In this document: positions 12,001 through 25,043 of the stretch, piece after piece
Layout: every line of letters starts with the position of its first letter
Numbering within the stretch: the stretch's first letter is position 1
Origin: Hirudo medicinalis
Lineage: Eukaryota > Annelida > Clitellata > Hirudinida > Hirudinidae
Reading direction: 5' to 3'
NCBI GenBank assembly: GCA_011800805.1
Contig: MPNW01000194.1
Location: 11,992-75,991, forward strand
Length of the DNA: 64,000 nucleotides
Notes under the pieces: generated by a model
The model's database searches: none
Told to the model about the DNA's origin: nothing
The model's input: the letters and a program-made list of their open reading frames with translations, nothing else
Position numbers and translations under genes: made by a program

Positions 12001-15000
12001 GAGTAAGAGGAAAGATGAATCCAGATAGATCTGGTCTCCTTTGTAACAAAGCATCCATCAGTTAATAACAATAATAAATTACTCATATGTATATACTTAC
12101 AAACACATGGAAACAAGATCAGCTATGCATGGCAACACATTCATCCAAACTTTCAGGTTGAAATGGGTCTTCAAGAAATTGGAGAATTTGTTGAAAACTT
12201 CCTCTCTCCCTTGAGCCAGAAGGAACAATTCTAAAAGTGTCATCGAGTTTTCCTCTGCAAAGAAGAATATTTTCAGTCAGATTTTAATCATCAAAGTGTT
12301 ACAAATTCAAGAAGCATCCTACCACTTTCCAGTAGGTTGAAATTGGAGTCATGCTTGAATTGGTTCAAAAGCTCCAGTGACTTTTTAGTCTTATCCCTAA
12401 AAATTATGTTTGGACAAGTGAAACATAAAATAAAATAAATATTTCTCTGTAGAATAGAAATCTCTGTAGATAAGTGTAGAATTCCATTCATTAACCATCA
12501 GAGTTTAAAATAGATTGAGACTCACACACAGCAGAGGTCAGTAGCAAGTACAGTGGTCGAAGCACACCAGAGAATGGCATGAAGGGATCCAACAAGTTGA
12601 CACAAATGACTGATCAACTGCTCGACTTCCACAACTTGACTGCCTGTCAGCTGTTCATAAAAGAATTGAAATGACATGAATTTATAGATAAAAAGTCAAT
12701 AAAACATTTGAATCCACCTTGTCAGTGCAGCTTCGTAGGTAAACAGCAAGTACTAGGAGGCCTTTTGCCAACTGATATCTGGTTTCGTTTGACTGCTTCA
12801 CAGTTTCAACGAGCACTTTCAGACCCTCAGCACTGGAAAATAATTGCCTCAAGATTTCTTCGTTACCTGAGGAATCGAAATAAAAATTGGTTGTTAAATA
12901 ATTTTTAACGCTCTTCGTGACATCTCCAATTACATAAAATCTGGCCAGATAGTCTAAGAAAATTATAATGTTGCACTTAAGTGACCAAGAACTTCCACAA
13001 CTATTTATAAAAAAGTACCTATTTTTGCAAATCGTCTACTAGAAACTAATTGAATTAAGATAATAGACCCAAGTAATACCTCTAGCATCATCATCATCCA
13101 TATGCATGTCCTCGTAGTAATTCAGTCGGTCCATGGAACTGTCCAAAAGTTCCATTACAAATTTTGCAATGCTCAAGTGACATCCTCCAAGCTGTTTGAT
13201 GCTGTTGTCAAAATCCATTCTATAATAGAATCATGCAATATTATAAATGGGGAGTGGCAACTTGATATTATTAAAAAGAACTTGCAAGTTTACATACTCT
13301 GGCATCACCATCAATTGATGGGCATGTCTCTGAGCTAGAGCAAGAGGATTGAATGCTGGTGTTCCAAAGTTCTCTTCCCACACTTCCTCAGTTGAAGGAA
13401 AATTCATAAGCCTCAAGCACTTCAACAGCTTGCCCATGCGTCTGTGCGTGCTCTCATCTGAAGCATCATGTCCGACATTCAAAATCCCTCAGCACGTTTT
13501 ATTATCGAAATGCTTTATTCCTTTCTGAACTGCAAATAATTCTTACCAAAATGAATGTTCGGGTAGAATTCCTGATATCTTTTAAGTGGAGGTGGAATGT
13601 CATCCAAGTAATATTGATCAAGGACATTTGAGGGCTTCAAGGTGCTGAAACATTTCTCCCTAACCAGGGTCACCAGCCCAGTTGATGTGTCCCTCACAAT
13701 GCCCATGATCTTTCTATTTCTCTGGAGGAACAAGAATTAATTTAAAATAATTAATATAAAACAAGTGCTAATGTAATTATTTTGATAACTCGTTTGCTTC
13801 TAACGAATATTTTCAATACTTTTCACTATTTATATTGCTTTAGCAGCATTACTGTAAAACTGTTGAGCATGTACCTCTTCATTGCGATAGCAATAGGAGT
13901 AAAGAGTGCTCCATTGTTGCATCTGCAACTCGAGATACTCGGATTCCTGGACATCAAAGTCAACGTCGGCAGCTGCAAGTCGTATCTGAAAAGTGATTAA
14001 AAACATGTAAACTTTAAGTCATTGAAATAAACTATCACAGTATTATTAAAATATAACATTAAGTTGTTATTATTATTATTATTAGAATGTATTATTATCA
14101 TATTATTATAATATATTAAACTAAACTCATACCTGCTCCTCAACAGCAAGACAAATTTCGCTCTTCAGCTCTTTCCTTGAAACTGATTGAAGTCTCTGTG
14201 CAAAGCTCCCAGATTGATGGGTGTAAGACTGAGCAGATCATATAATAACATTCAGATATAGAAAATGTAAAACTATCAATGACTTAATATTGCAATATGC
14301 AATATATATATATATATTATATAGATACAGATGTAAATCTCACAGATAACGCTTTGATGATGGCATCCTTGCTGAACCTGTCAGGATAAAAAATGTTGTC
14401 CAAATAGAGCTGTCTGGGATCAATGGAGGGAGATACATTTAGCTCCTCCTCAATTTTTGTACTCATCATCACTTCTGTCCAAGTTGAGTCAATTGACTTG
14501 CTGTTTTAAAATGGAATTAACCATGTTGAGAATAATAATTTACCATGTTAATCTTAATGATAAATTGATGTTATATTCCCATGAATGAGAAATATATTTA
14601 TTAAAGGTTTTCTCCACTAAGTACTTTCTCAAAAGGTGATAATAATTGCTCAAAATTTTATGAAAAATAAATAGTGCTTGGAAATGTGGCATGCAAATTT
14701 GAATGATGTCCTTGTTGATATTTCAATAAGCTAAACTGCCTATTACAGAATTGTTGTGATGTTGCAATACAATACGGAAATGCTTCATTCAAAAGGAGGG
14801 ATATAGTTGTTCCAGAGCGAGGAAGCATGCAAGAGAATTACGGAGTTGGTTACATGGTGCGTCTTTCAAGGAGTTCCGGTGTGATTTTCTGGTAGAAAGG
14901 TTCAGTTGCCGATAGTTGCGTGATTTATTTCAATTGATTTCGGAATAAAGCAAAGTTCTATTTTTCTATAAAGTTGAGTCTCATACAAAAGAATAATATC

Positions 15001-17840
15001 GTAATAATATCATACAAGAATAATGTATATGACAAATAATGTTTAGAAACAATAAGTAAAATCAAGTCTCACTTGGTGAGGTATTCAAATTTGACGAAAT
15101 AGTCCGGACCTTTTGTTGCCCAGACCGTCCAAAACATCTCGGAATCAAATATGAAGTCAATCAGCTCCTCCTACAATATCACTTAAACCATTACTGTTGT
15201 ATTTACGCATATGATTGATTAATTAATTTTGCTTAAGCAAATAATTTGACCCAATGTTATGTAATATTTTATTTAAGAATAGGAACCTGAGCATCATAAA
15301 AGACTGTGATTGGTTGCAGGGCATAAGAGGATCCTGAACTGGAAATTTGGTAGACATGAAACTGAAACAATACAATATTTTATTGCAACTGCGTCGACAA
15401 CTCGAAAGAACACTGTTGACGAATTACAAAGTCATGAAATTAAACATAATTAAGCATTCTTCTTTCTAACCTGAATATTGTTGGGAATGTTAAGAAACAC
15501 ACCAATCAAGATCAGCTGTTCTCCATTGTTTGTTTTACCAACATATTTTCTTATCATATTTTTGGAACCTCAAGAATTGAGAAATGAAATTACAAGATAA
15601 CCAAAAAAGAACTGTGTTATCTCATTCCACATACCTGCACTAATCACTTTGTTTCTGTCGATGTATGAAGAGGCTTGTGTGAACATATCTTCACTTAGCA
15701 TCATCTCAAATGTCTAAGATTTTAAGCAAAATAATTACCAATACTTTACATTAAATACTTCAGTTGACAAAATTTCTAGAATAGGTTTCAACACCCTATG
15801 CTATGAAATATTCATTTCATATTCTAGTATTTTTTATCCAACTAGTTATTTAATTTTTATTGCAATAAATGGTGTTATTAGAAATAAACAAAGAATTCTA
15901 TCAAGACACCAACATCAGCAGACCAAATCTTCAACTTGAAGTCCCAGGTGACAGCACAAACCAAAGGCTCATCTGTGGCATCTTGCAAGATGCACATATC
16001 AGAACAGGCCTGACCTCCTTCCACAGTGTTCCTGGTTGCAAAACATTTTCATATTTTTCTTTGTTTAATGAGATGTCAGCTTGTATCAAATAACAAACCC
16101 CACAACAGACGTAACTATTCCTCCCAAAAATCTCGACACGACTCCACTTTGCTTAACTTCGTGCATCGAAACATTGGCACCTGATCGGAATTTAAACAAT
16201 AATGATGATAATAATAATGATTCCATTTTTGTCAAAAATAAAATGAACGGATAAATCCATTAAATTGTAAAAAACATAGATTTAAATAATTACTGAATGA
16301 AAGGGGAGGAGCCATATTGAAGAGTATCACATTCCCATTCTGATTGGAGAATGAATAAAGACTGGAATTATCAGACAAGTGACAAGTTGAAGCACATGTG
16401 AACTGTGCCATGCTGGGGGTGGTCGGGAACATGTAGTAGTTGGCCGAGCCCAAAACGTTTGAAGGTGATGCATTCATAAAAATTGATGGCAGCGGTGAAT
16501 TGGTGCTTAAAACTGATTTTCCCTGTGCACAAAAATTTAGCAGTTGAGTTATTTAGATCTCATAATATATTGTGTGGAGATGCACTCAGCAATATACTTG
16601 TTTGCACAAAAATATTTACTTGGTACCTTATTGAGAGTTCTTGGGTGTGGAAACTGGAATCTATAAATTCCTGTTGTTGTTACCACCAAAACAATGACAT
16701 TCTCTGCTGTTTCAGAAATATCAGGTTCACAAGCAATGGTGGAATTCTGAAAGACAATTCTTAAGCTCCCATCTGTGAGATGAAAGTCAAAGCTAACATC
16801 TTGAAACTCCAACTTTGAACCACAAATTCTCCTGTTCAAAAAAAAAGCTCTACCAGTCAACATGACAATAATTTCAATTGGAGGCAAATTGTAAGCAAAA
16901 AACAATTGTTTTCAAAAATGCCGTGGAAATGTATTTGGAGGCAATTTGAGCCAATTTAATATGTAATTGAAGTGATTTGTATGTTAAAAATTGTTTAGCC
17001 TTTACATGAGAGATTGGTACAAGTAATAAATTGGTGATATACAAAATGCCATTTGATATATTATAATATGTAATAATATATAATTTAGCTACAATTTAAT
17101 GCATTTAATAGATACCAATATAGAAATCTGTTCCTGGAGGTAGATTCCAATAAACCACTTTCCTGAAAACAATAACCTCCACCATACTTAGAAGGCTTTA
17201 TGTGTTTGATGGAGTTCTGATTTGCTAAAATAGGATGAGATTCACTATTTAAAGAGTTCAGAAGGTTGAAGGCATTATTAGTACAACAGATTTTAAGAAC
17301 ATTTACAGCTAATCAATATTGTCGTATGTGTTAATTTTAACATGATTTAATATGCTTTAAGACTTCTAATACATTGCACATGATTCTAATACATCATTGA
17401 AAATCAATATTATGCTTGACACATGCAACAAAATAAAAAATCTTTATATTGACCAAGGTATTACGTTTGCATATCTGCAACAGAATATATTTAGCATCTT
17501 ACAATAAAGTATAATGCAAACCAAAATGTGACAGGTGAGTGAATTACACTAAAAACCAAGAACTTGTATCAAATTTCCAAATCTATAATACAGTCAAACA
17601 AATTAACTAACAACAATTTTAACAAATTTAATATTTACTGTAAAACCTAAGTATATAATCGATATCAGCAAGCAGCCTAACACCGGGTTCAAAAAAGTAT
17701 ATAACGAACCAAACTTGAACAATTTAAAATTTTGAAGATAATGTTAAAAATCATGATTCCTTACCCGAATTAAAATTTAATTCTTTTTGCTGAGGTGAAG
17801 CAAAAACCAGCAACTCACGATAAGCATCCATCACAAACAT
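9006..17840 (-). CDS. NUP160: Nuclear pore complex protein Nup160
   Basis: Scaffold subunit of the Y-shaped Nup107-160 complex at the nuclear envelope. About 30 short exons are read on the minus strand. Exon 1 (17765-17840) encodes MFVMDAYRELLVFASPQQKE, with a second in-frame Met at 17831. Exon 2 (17116-17225) gives KYGGGYCFQESG and NRFLYW, equal to the GGF.Y.ESG...NRFI.W segment of animal Nup160. The next (high end about 16832) carries SETAENVIVLVVTTT and FQFPHP of the N-terminal propeller. The helical C-terminal half shows QKDCLRQFLAVLCEKKEYK (about 10900) and AKKALHCFKEVRQYIGAEEY (about 11550). The last exon ends LVEHSSKAVVYSAH at 9006. The fold (beta-propeller plus alpha-solenoid) is inferred from the family. 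Not every internal junction was checked. Confidence 0.93.
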
Positions 17841-17842
17841 CA

Positions 17843-18140
17843 AAAATGTCAACAAACTGTGGCCGAAATTAAATAATGTTGAGCGGGGAAAGACCACAGA
17901 TCAAAAATTAAAATCTCCAAAATAAATTGTAAAAGTCTGCTATTAAGTAATAATTTAAAATTTGTTATAATTTAATAACATTAATAATTTTGCGTTTTGA
18001 GCGAAGATTTGAAAATGTATTTTCTGTAAAGTTATAGAATTCAGTTACAGATGTAGATCTCTACACAAATGATATCTACGCACCGTTCTCGTTTTGTTAC
18101 TCACTATTGATATACCTATTGCTATTAAACTTATTCTTGT
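17843..18140. other. 5' flank of the Nup160 gene
   Basis: Minus-strand upstream sequence of Nup160. A pyrimidine-rich 3' splice-site-like sequence ending CCACAG (AG at 17858-17857) lies 16 nt before the ATG. No other feature was seen in the rest. Confidence 0.4.
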
Positions 18141-18149
18141 AGTACAAGA

Positions 18150-18560
18150 ATTGGCTTCGACTTCGACCACGCTACTCTACGGGTTGGCTCAGATGATCCA
18201 AATTACAAAAAACTGTACAGCTCCCTGAATGGCGGTGTGCGTATAGAGCATTAGTACTTGCATCACCAGTGTTTGGGACCAGGGTCGCCAAGAGGGGGTG
18301 GGAGTGCCCATGTAGGAGCACACGCATACAGCACAAAGATGTGCGAGGTCACTGGAAAACTTTGCCCTACTTGTGCTCTAGCACACGCGCCAAGCTCCAG
18401 GAGCATTGAACTTCGTCCCAGGCATGCAGGACATGGCTACCTTCTGCACCAGTGATCGACCGCGAATCCTTTGTGTGAGGAGCTACCGCCATCCTTCCCG
18501 AGAGACTATATAAGGATCCAAATCTGAGTCCAAATCATCTTAGTTAAGCAAATAAACTAT
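18150..18560 (+). repeat. Probable retroelement segment with TATA-like box and SINE-type tail
   Basis: GC-richer than the surroundings. It contains actatataagg at about 18505 and ends gtccaaatcatcttagttaa then gcaaataaa, the tail also seen at 2880-2936 and 55454-55503. It directly abuts the tRNA-like SINE unit that follows. It may be the body of a first SINE-like unit or part of an LTR; no terminal repeats or target duplication were identified. Confidence 0.4.
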
Positions 18561-18567
18561 TCAATCT

Positions 18568-18716
18568 GTGCACCAGCATGGTCTAATGGTTAAGACTTTC
18601 GCCTTTCACGATGGCAGCACGGTTTCTAAACCCGTTGCGAAGCGCGGTCCTAATCATCTAGCTGTGCAACGGACGTTAACGAACAATTAATTGCTAATAA
18701 TAAATAATAATAATAA
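18568..18716 (+). repeat. tRNA-Glu-like SINE unit (head and tail)
   Basis: A Pol III-type head has box A tggtctaatgg (18579-18589) and box B ggtttctaaaccc (18621-18633), about 42 nt apart. The intervening cgcctttcacgatggcagc resembles the anticodon arm of tRNA-Glu. The acceptor ends do not pair, so this is not a functional tRNA. It continues into a tail with taatcatctagctgtgcaac and an AAT-rich 3' end (18690-18716). A 5'-truncated relative of the tail at 55454-55503 is flanked by a 13-bp direct repeat, as expected for retroposition. Confidence 0.65.
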
Positions 18717-18717
18717 T

Positions 18718-18965
18718 AGTTCATTTTTATGGCGCCATATGCAGAGCGTCAGAGGCGCCTCGGTTCTCCGTCCAACGCTATTTTGAAGAGGTGAGTCTTT
18801 AACTGGCGCTTGAAGAGTTCGAGCGACGGNAGATTGTTAAAGATATGAGAGAGGGCGGTTTCTGTGGAGAAACCAGGTCTATAGGCAGATTGCAAGGGAG
18901 AGAAATTAGGGGAGTTGGTAATATGAGGACGAATCCTGGGAAGAATAAGTCTCTCTACCAATTAA
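18718..18965 (-). pseudogene. Internally deleted LINE (CR1/L2-type) copy
   Basis: The minus strand reads MVERLILPRIRPHITNSPNF and SAYRPGFSTETALSHIF of an RT fingers region, then jumps directly to the LINE C-terminus LELFKRQLKTHLFKIA and a short 3' UTR gcatatggcgccat followed by (ATT)n. The RT core is missing. The single ambiguous base (n, at 18830) lies at the deletion junction. The 18848-18960 part is homologous to 42130-42210 in the longer copy inside the RIM-BP-like gene. Confidence 0.8.
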
Positions 18966-19170
18966 TGGCTACTCAACCTCTTCCTCCGGGAACCTGTCTT
19001 GTGACTTTCTTTTCCTTCGGACTTCTTTCCTTGTCTCGCTTGATTCTTAGTCTTAGTTGCACTCTTGCTCGTTGCTTACTATGCGATTTATGGTGTTTAT
19101 TCTGTGGATTGTGTTTGTGTGAATGAAACCTTTATCACATATCAGAAGTGTCAGATGCGCAACACCTTCC

Positions 19171-19325
19171 AATTTTTTTGGGTGCGCTCAGGTTTTAGAA
19201 TATTACGATTTAGAATCACGACCTTCTTTTTCTTTTTGCTTTTCCATTACCAAATTGACATAACATAGAGGCCATGGCCGCTGTTTAGGGGCCCGAAATT
19301 TCCGTCGGCGGCCCCGCTTGGGACT
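19171..19325. repeat. hAT-like GGCCC-terminus repeat, copy A
   Basis: Shares about 150 bp with 37966-38103, including an identical ccattaccaaattgacataa, and a GC-rich end gaggcc...aggggcccgaaatttc...gcggccccg. An inverted relative of this GC-rich end starts at 45246 with cagggccgcc. The pattern suggests a hAT-like terminal region (inference); no target-site duplication was found here. Confidence 0.55.
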
Positions 19326-19594
19326 CAGCACTTGGTAACATTACCTTATTTTCGAAAAGGGTCGCAAAATTTATTACCTACTTCAATTCAGTATTGATGG
19401 TATCCAAGTCCAGCGATAGCAACAAATCAAAAACGAAGCTGATTTATTAAGTGGAATGAGTGACAGCAAGAATAATTAGCTGGTGTAGAGGTTAATTTAT
19501 TACAAAGACGCTTCTCTCTGCAAGTTAACTCAAATAAGACCATTTGGTCTTATCATTAAACGATGTTGCTTTTTTTTACATTTAATGTAAACTA

Positions 19595-22500
19595 CTAATC
19601 CCATTCCAAAACTTGTAAATCGTCACCAATGAAGACCTCTGGTTGTGAGTCACTTTTGCCTTTTATGTGGGCCAATAAAATCCCAAAATTTGCCTGTAAA
19701 AATTTGAGTTGAAGAAAGCATTAAATTTACAGAAGCCACTAATTAAGTTAACATTTACCATCCTCTTGGGAAAGTTCATTAGAGTAAGCAATGGCTCTTT
19801 AGAAATTATTCCTGTTTCCTGATCAAAACATATCATTTTACATCTGTTACAAAGTCCGACTTTCTACAACAAGCAGTGATTATATTCAAATTCCAACAAA
19901 ATTGACCAAGCCCAGATTGCTTCTTACCTTGAAGGTTTCTTTTCCTATTTTTATTTCACTCCAAGTTTCTTCCTCAAATGGTATGTTAGTGTGTACCAAA
20001 AAATTTGCTCTGAATCTTTTAGAAAGTTCTTCCAGACCTTCAAACCAAATTTAAAACTGCTATCATCTACTTCTGCAGCTCAATAAATGGTTACTCACTG
20101 AATGACAAACTATTGCTTGCCCTAATTTTTTTAAAAAGGGTTTCTAAACTGGCTGAACCAATCAGCAAAAATTGAGCTTCATTTGTGAATGAGAGAAAAG
20201 AACTGAGCCCTGTAGAGATTACTTTAAAATGATAAAAAGTAAATATTTAAATATATTTTAGGGTTAGAGCTAAAGCTGTAGTCATACCCTTTTTGGATAT
20301 TCGTTTATCTGAATCGTTTTGCTTCATCAGACACACATTAACCATGTTTAGAACATTTGAAAACCAGTTGTTGACCCACTCTTCATACTTTTCTGTTGAA
20401 ATCCTGAATTTAAAATAATGAAATAAAAAAAAAAGAGTAATATTTACAATGCACAATGAACTGACTTGTCACCACACACTCTTCCAATGCATGCTTGGGA
20501 TATGCTTGATTCAGTATTTAAATTTTCATCATTGATTAAAATGTCATCAAAGCCTTCAAAAATACGATTTATTACGTGATCTTAAACCATAGTTAGAAAT
20601 GACAAAGTCAATAAAAACATAAACCTTTACAGTGGACTTTCAAGACATTGTCACTGAGTTGACATTTTATGTTGCACAAAGCAGTTGTGTCTTTTTGAGT
20701 TAGGACCTTACCCATGGAATTGGCAAGCATCCACTTTCTGTCATTTTTTAGACCTCTTGTATCTATTAGGCATTTGTTGACCTACATACATAGAAGTCAA
20801 TGAGAATATCAATATATACTAATAATATTGTAATAATAACAATAAGGCATTTCCACAAAGCAGTAATTTCATCAATCCTGTCAGGATTAAGCAGTCAGGC
20901 TATCTTTAACAGGCTATCATTGTAGGCACTAATCTAAAAAACATCATGGCATGCCCATTTAAAAACATAATGGGAATCAAGGAAACAAACTAAAGGCTCA
21001 TTTATGTATTGGCTGATTGAGGTACCATATCAATCAAAATGCAAGGCTGACTGATGAAAATTACATATAATTATGGTAAGAATTCGATATGTAGGTTTTG
21101 ACCAAGTGCATTGGACTACAACATTATGCACATATTTTTCACAAAACTGAAAAATTATTTGTTTTTGACCTTTATTCCAGAACAAGATTTGATTGGATAA
21201 ATCCAAATCTCTTGGAGCCTGTGGCTTTTTCCACAAAGACTAGACTTGTTGCAAACCTGTTTGGCCAAAGATATGTCGCCTCTTTGAAGGAAACATGTGT
21301 TAATGAATTCTAGTAATATCTCTACATCCGAAAAAGTTGATGAGAATCCATAAGACACACGAACTGAACCAGTCGGTCGACCGCCTATCAGATCCACACC
21401 ATCACCACAAATATGACCCATCTTTAAAATTAAATTCCATACTAAACATTTATTAGAGCAGAGCCTATTCTAAATGGTTTGCAAGTTATGTTAGTCATAA
21501 TGCAATTATCACTTATACAAAACTGGTTTAAAGTGAATCAGCAATATTATCAGTGCTTTGTAAAAAGTAGGTTTGATTTGAGACTTTCTGCTCAATAGAA
21601 TTTGAACTTGTGACTTTCGAATTCCGAAAAGATCCTCTTCAGAAAAAATTCATATTATTGCCTCACTTGATAGTTATTAATCAATTCTTGTGAAGTAATT
21701 TTGAGGTGTCTTTGACACGCTCCAATGTTGCAGAAGCATCCCGACCTCAGACAAATTCCATGGAGTTTTGCCATTTCGTTTACCTTTAATTAAAACAACT
21801 GTCATTTGCTTAATAATTAATTTATTCATTTATTGATAACACTACTAATAAAGATTAATTTGATATCATTTGACATCGTTTACCTGAGAAAAGCCCACAT
21901 GACTTCCATCAACTTTTAAGACATTGAAATTTATGATGGGTCCTTGCATTTCTTGAGATTCAAATTCATTAGAATGATATAATTCAACAACTTCTTGCCC
22001 GTTCGCATATCTAAGTTTCTTCATTTCACCATAAGTATGACTGGCTAGTGCAAAAGTGTGGAAAGAAACATTGGTAGGTGACCCTAAAATTTATTTATAT
22101 CATTATTTAATTAATTGATAATTAGAAGCGACCATTGTATTTATTGAATTTTATTTTTATTTACAACATTTATTATTTACATTATATTGATTTACAACAC
22201 AAATTAAGAGAAGTACCAATCAGCTCTTTAAATGAATCAAATCCATGCTTGACAGCTAGAATTTCAAGGTAAGGCAACGTTCCATCTTCAAACCTTGAAA
22301 ATGACAACGATTTTCTAAATAAATTCAGTAACATGCAAAACATTTCAAGTGATAAATTATGAAAGCCTTTCACTGAAGTTAGATCTGAAAACTTCCACAT
22401 TGTCATTTGGGAGCAGCAAATTAATTGTGCCTCCACCAAAGTAACACTTCTCTAACATGTTGTGGCTGGAATGCTTGACAAGCAAGCACCCTGCAATTGT

Positions 22501-25043
22501 ATAATTGGAATTTCATAAAATGAAAATCAAATTTTCAAAGAGAATGCATTTCTAACCAAGACCAGTTGGAAAGCCAAATATTTTGTAAAATGAGAAGACA
22601 ATGAAATCAGGTTGAAAAACTGAAAGATCGAGTGCTGATGTGGTGAGGAGAGAAGCAGCATCAAGAAGAACACACCATCCATTCTGTGCTCCCAAGAACC
22701 GTTCATTCCCCTTGATCTTTTCGATCCAGGATAAAGGATATCGTTCACCTAATGCAAGACCTTTATTATGTTAATGTTCTAATTGTTTTAATATCTAATG
22801 TATCCAGATGTCACAACTCTCACAATGCTAAAATGAATATCATTGACCAAAAAAGTTTTTTAATAAGAGACTTTCAGGTATTACAAGCTCCTGACTTACA
22901 ACTTCAAAGTCTGGCACTACCTGATCATTTTTTATTTGCACACACATAGCAAGAACCTACTATTGATAGATTGAGATCTCCATTCAAATTCAGTCATGTC
23001 AGTGAAGAGTTATGGCCAAATGGATTTGCAATAGCACAGGAACATAAATATGTTATTCAACTCTATTCCATGAGTTCAGGAGACCCTTGCTCACTAAAAT
23101 CAGAACCTCCCTGAGCTAATGGAGGAAGTATCTCTGATCATTCATGATGAACAATGTGTTTATATTTTTTCCAAAATATTGTCCCCTACATTCTCAAATT
23201 CACATATACATATACATCAACTCAAACAATGCTAATGAACCACTTCAGTGATCAATGATCTTTGTCTAAGAACTTAGTGAAGTCATGGAGACTTGAATAA
23301 CAATTCAAAGGATTTAATATTGAGTTTTTTATGTTATATTTTAAGTGTTTTCTTCTTCTATTATCTTTGAGATAAGAGGCAGTCAACAAAGGGCTGTGAA
23401 GTGCAATGATTTTTTATATGATCTCTTAAACAAAGATTTCATTTGCTTAGTGAATCATCTGGTTGTAAAACAACATTTAACTACCACATGTAGGCATTCA
23501 TTCCTCAGTAAGTCACAAACATTTAAAAGAAGAATTTCTGGATTAAGCACAGAGATGTTAAATTACAAACAAAATTGTGAAAAGCCTCTGGAAAGAAAAG
23601 ACATTCAAACCAGAAATGAGACACAAGTCAAGAAGGGTTCTGTTATTGCACTTTTCTTAGAATTTTAAACCGCATTATAAACATATATGTTTATAAATGA
23701 TTAGTGAATTTTTGAAAATTGAGTTTTTTTCCACAAAATTAATAAAAAAAGTTTTTGACTAAAAATGTTCAAAACAGACATCTGATACACCTCATGAGCA
23801 ATGTATGGTAAGTTTTGCAGCCAGATGGTGCAAATGGATTTGTACATAAAAATATGTCAGCATATTTTATAAATATAAAATTTTATAAATAATAAATATA
23901 CTTTTATAAATAAGCTAGACATGAAAATTGGAGATTAATTATTTTTCGCAATAAAAAATAAATTGCAGTAATTGAGACAGAAAAATAGTGAAAAAACAGA
24001 GAATCACCTGAAAAATTGCTCTGAGCAGGATAAGCAAATAAATTATGTGGATTTCTTTTCATATTTTCACTTTGGAATGGTTCCTAGAAATGTCTGTCCT
24101 TCATTTAACAATGTTTTAGCATTAATTACAGACATAAATAAAATATTACTTTAGATATTTTTGAGTCCTGAGCATCTAATTCAGATTTTATGTCTTCTCT
24201 GCTGAGACAAATAACCCTCACTCCTTTTCTGTCGACAGGGGCCCTCATGCCAATAACAGAGGTGTGACTGTCATCCAAATAAGCCAAAGTACCTTTTTGA
24301 CAAATATTTAATGTTTGCTTGGATTGAGATTTATGTAGTTGAATATTTCCTTTCAAGGAGAGTGTATTTTTTGCTGAAAATTCTTCAGAAACAGCTGGAT
24401 CATAAGATTCACTAAATTTGAAACAGTTGGCAACCAGATTTAAAGCAGCGGATGTATTTTGGACAAATATTACTGAATATTCTTGTGAGGAAGTGTTGAA
24501 ATGGTCCAATGTCCTTCAAATAAATAACAAGTTGTTATTGCATCTGGCTTTAAATTTTGCTATTATTTCAAATAAATAATAAACTTTTAATAACATATAA
24601 TAATAATTTCCTAACACATACTGATAAAATATTGCACTCATAAAATAATCAGATAATTGTGCATTTAATGAATTGTAAATAATTGCAACTATATTTAAGC
24701 ATAAAGATGCTACAACAAATGACAGACTTTTGCCTGACTTCTTCAACAACTTCAAAGGTCCGCTTGCTTGCAGCATTGTCACTGTGTGGATTTCCATAAG
24801 TATGACACGACAAGTCTTTCATGAAATTCGAAATATGAAGCTCAGAATAAATTGCTGCACCAGCATGGTCAAGATACACTTCTGAGAATGCAGATAGTGT
24901 TTAAGCAATGGAATAAATAACTGAGATGCTATAGTTTCAAGCGCCAGCTAACCTTTAATGTGTTTGAAATAATTATTTCTGAGCTTTTCGACGATTTGAT
25001 TATAGTTTCGTAATTCCTCAGATCCAATGATTGCCTGATACAT
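19595..25043 (-). CDS. MOCOS: Molybdenum cofactor sulfurase
   Basis: Cytosolic PLP enzyme that sulfurates the Mo cofactor of xanthine dehydrogenase and aldehyde oxidase. Exon 1 (24953-25043) starts MYQAIIGSEELRNYNQIVEK. Exon 2 (24728-24881) has the class V aminotransferase start VYLDHAGAAIYSE and HTYGNPHSDNAAS. Exon 3 (24150-24513) has YSVIFVQNTSAALNLVANCF. Exon 4 (24008-24083) gives NLFAYPAQSNFS. Exon 5 (22557-22748) carries the PLP lysine in SFYKIFGFPTGLG. Later exons carry the cysteine loop RSGCFCNIGACQRH (about 21700), GGRPTGSVRVSYGF, then the C-terminal MOSC part (LQEIWIYPIKSCSG; CNRCKMICFDQETG), ending VFIGDDLQVLEWD. One junction near 22380 could not be joined with GT–AG. Divergent partner of UBLCP1. 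Confidence 0.93.
22757..24000. other. Large MOCOS intron (1.26 kb) without recognised content
   Basis: The intron lies between the NLFAYPAQSNFS exon and the PLP-lysine exon. It is AT-rich. A 107-codon plus-strand open frame at 23345-23668 has no family signature and no repeat copy in this window; it is probably transposon-derived or chance. Confidence 0.4.

Noticed and set aside
18568..18640. Functional tRNA-Glu
   Set aside because: Boxes A and B are present but the acceptor stem does not pair and the sequence runs into a SINE tail.
23345..23668. 107-codon plus-strand frame in a MOCOS intron
   Set aside because: No domain, splice or repeat evidence; kept only as intron content.
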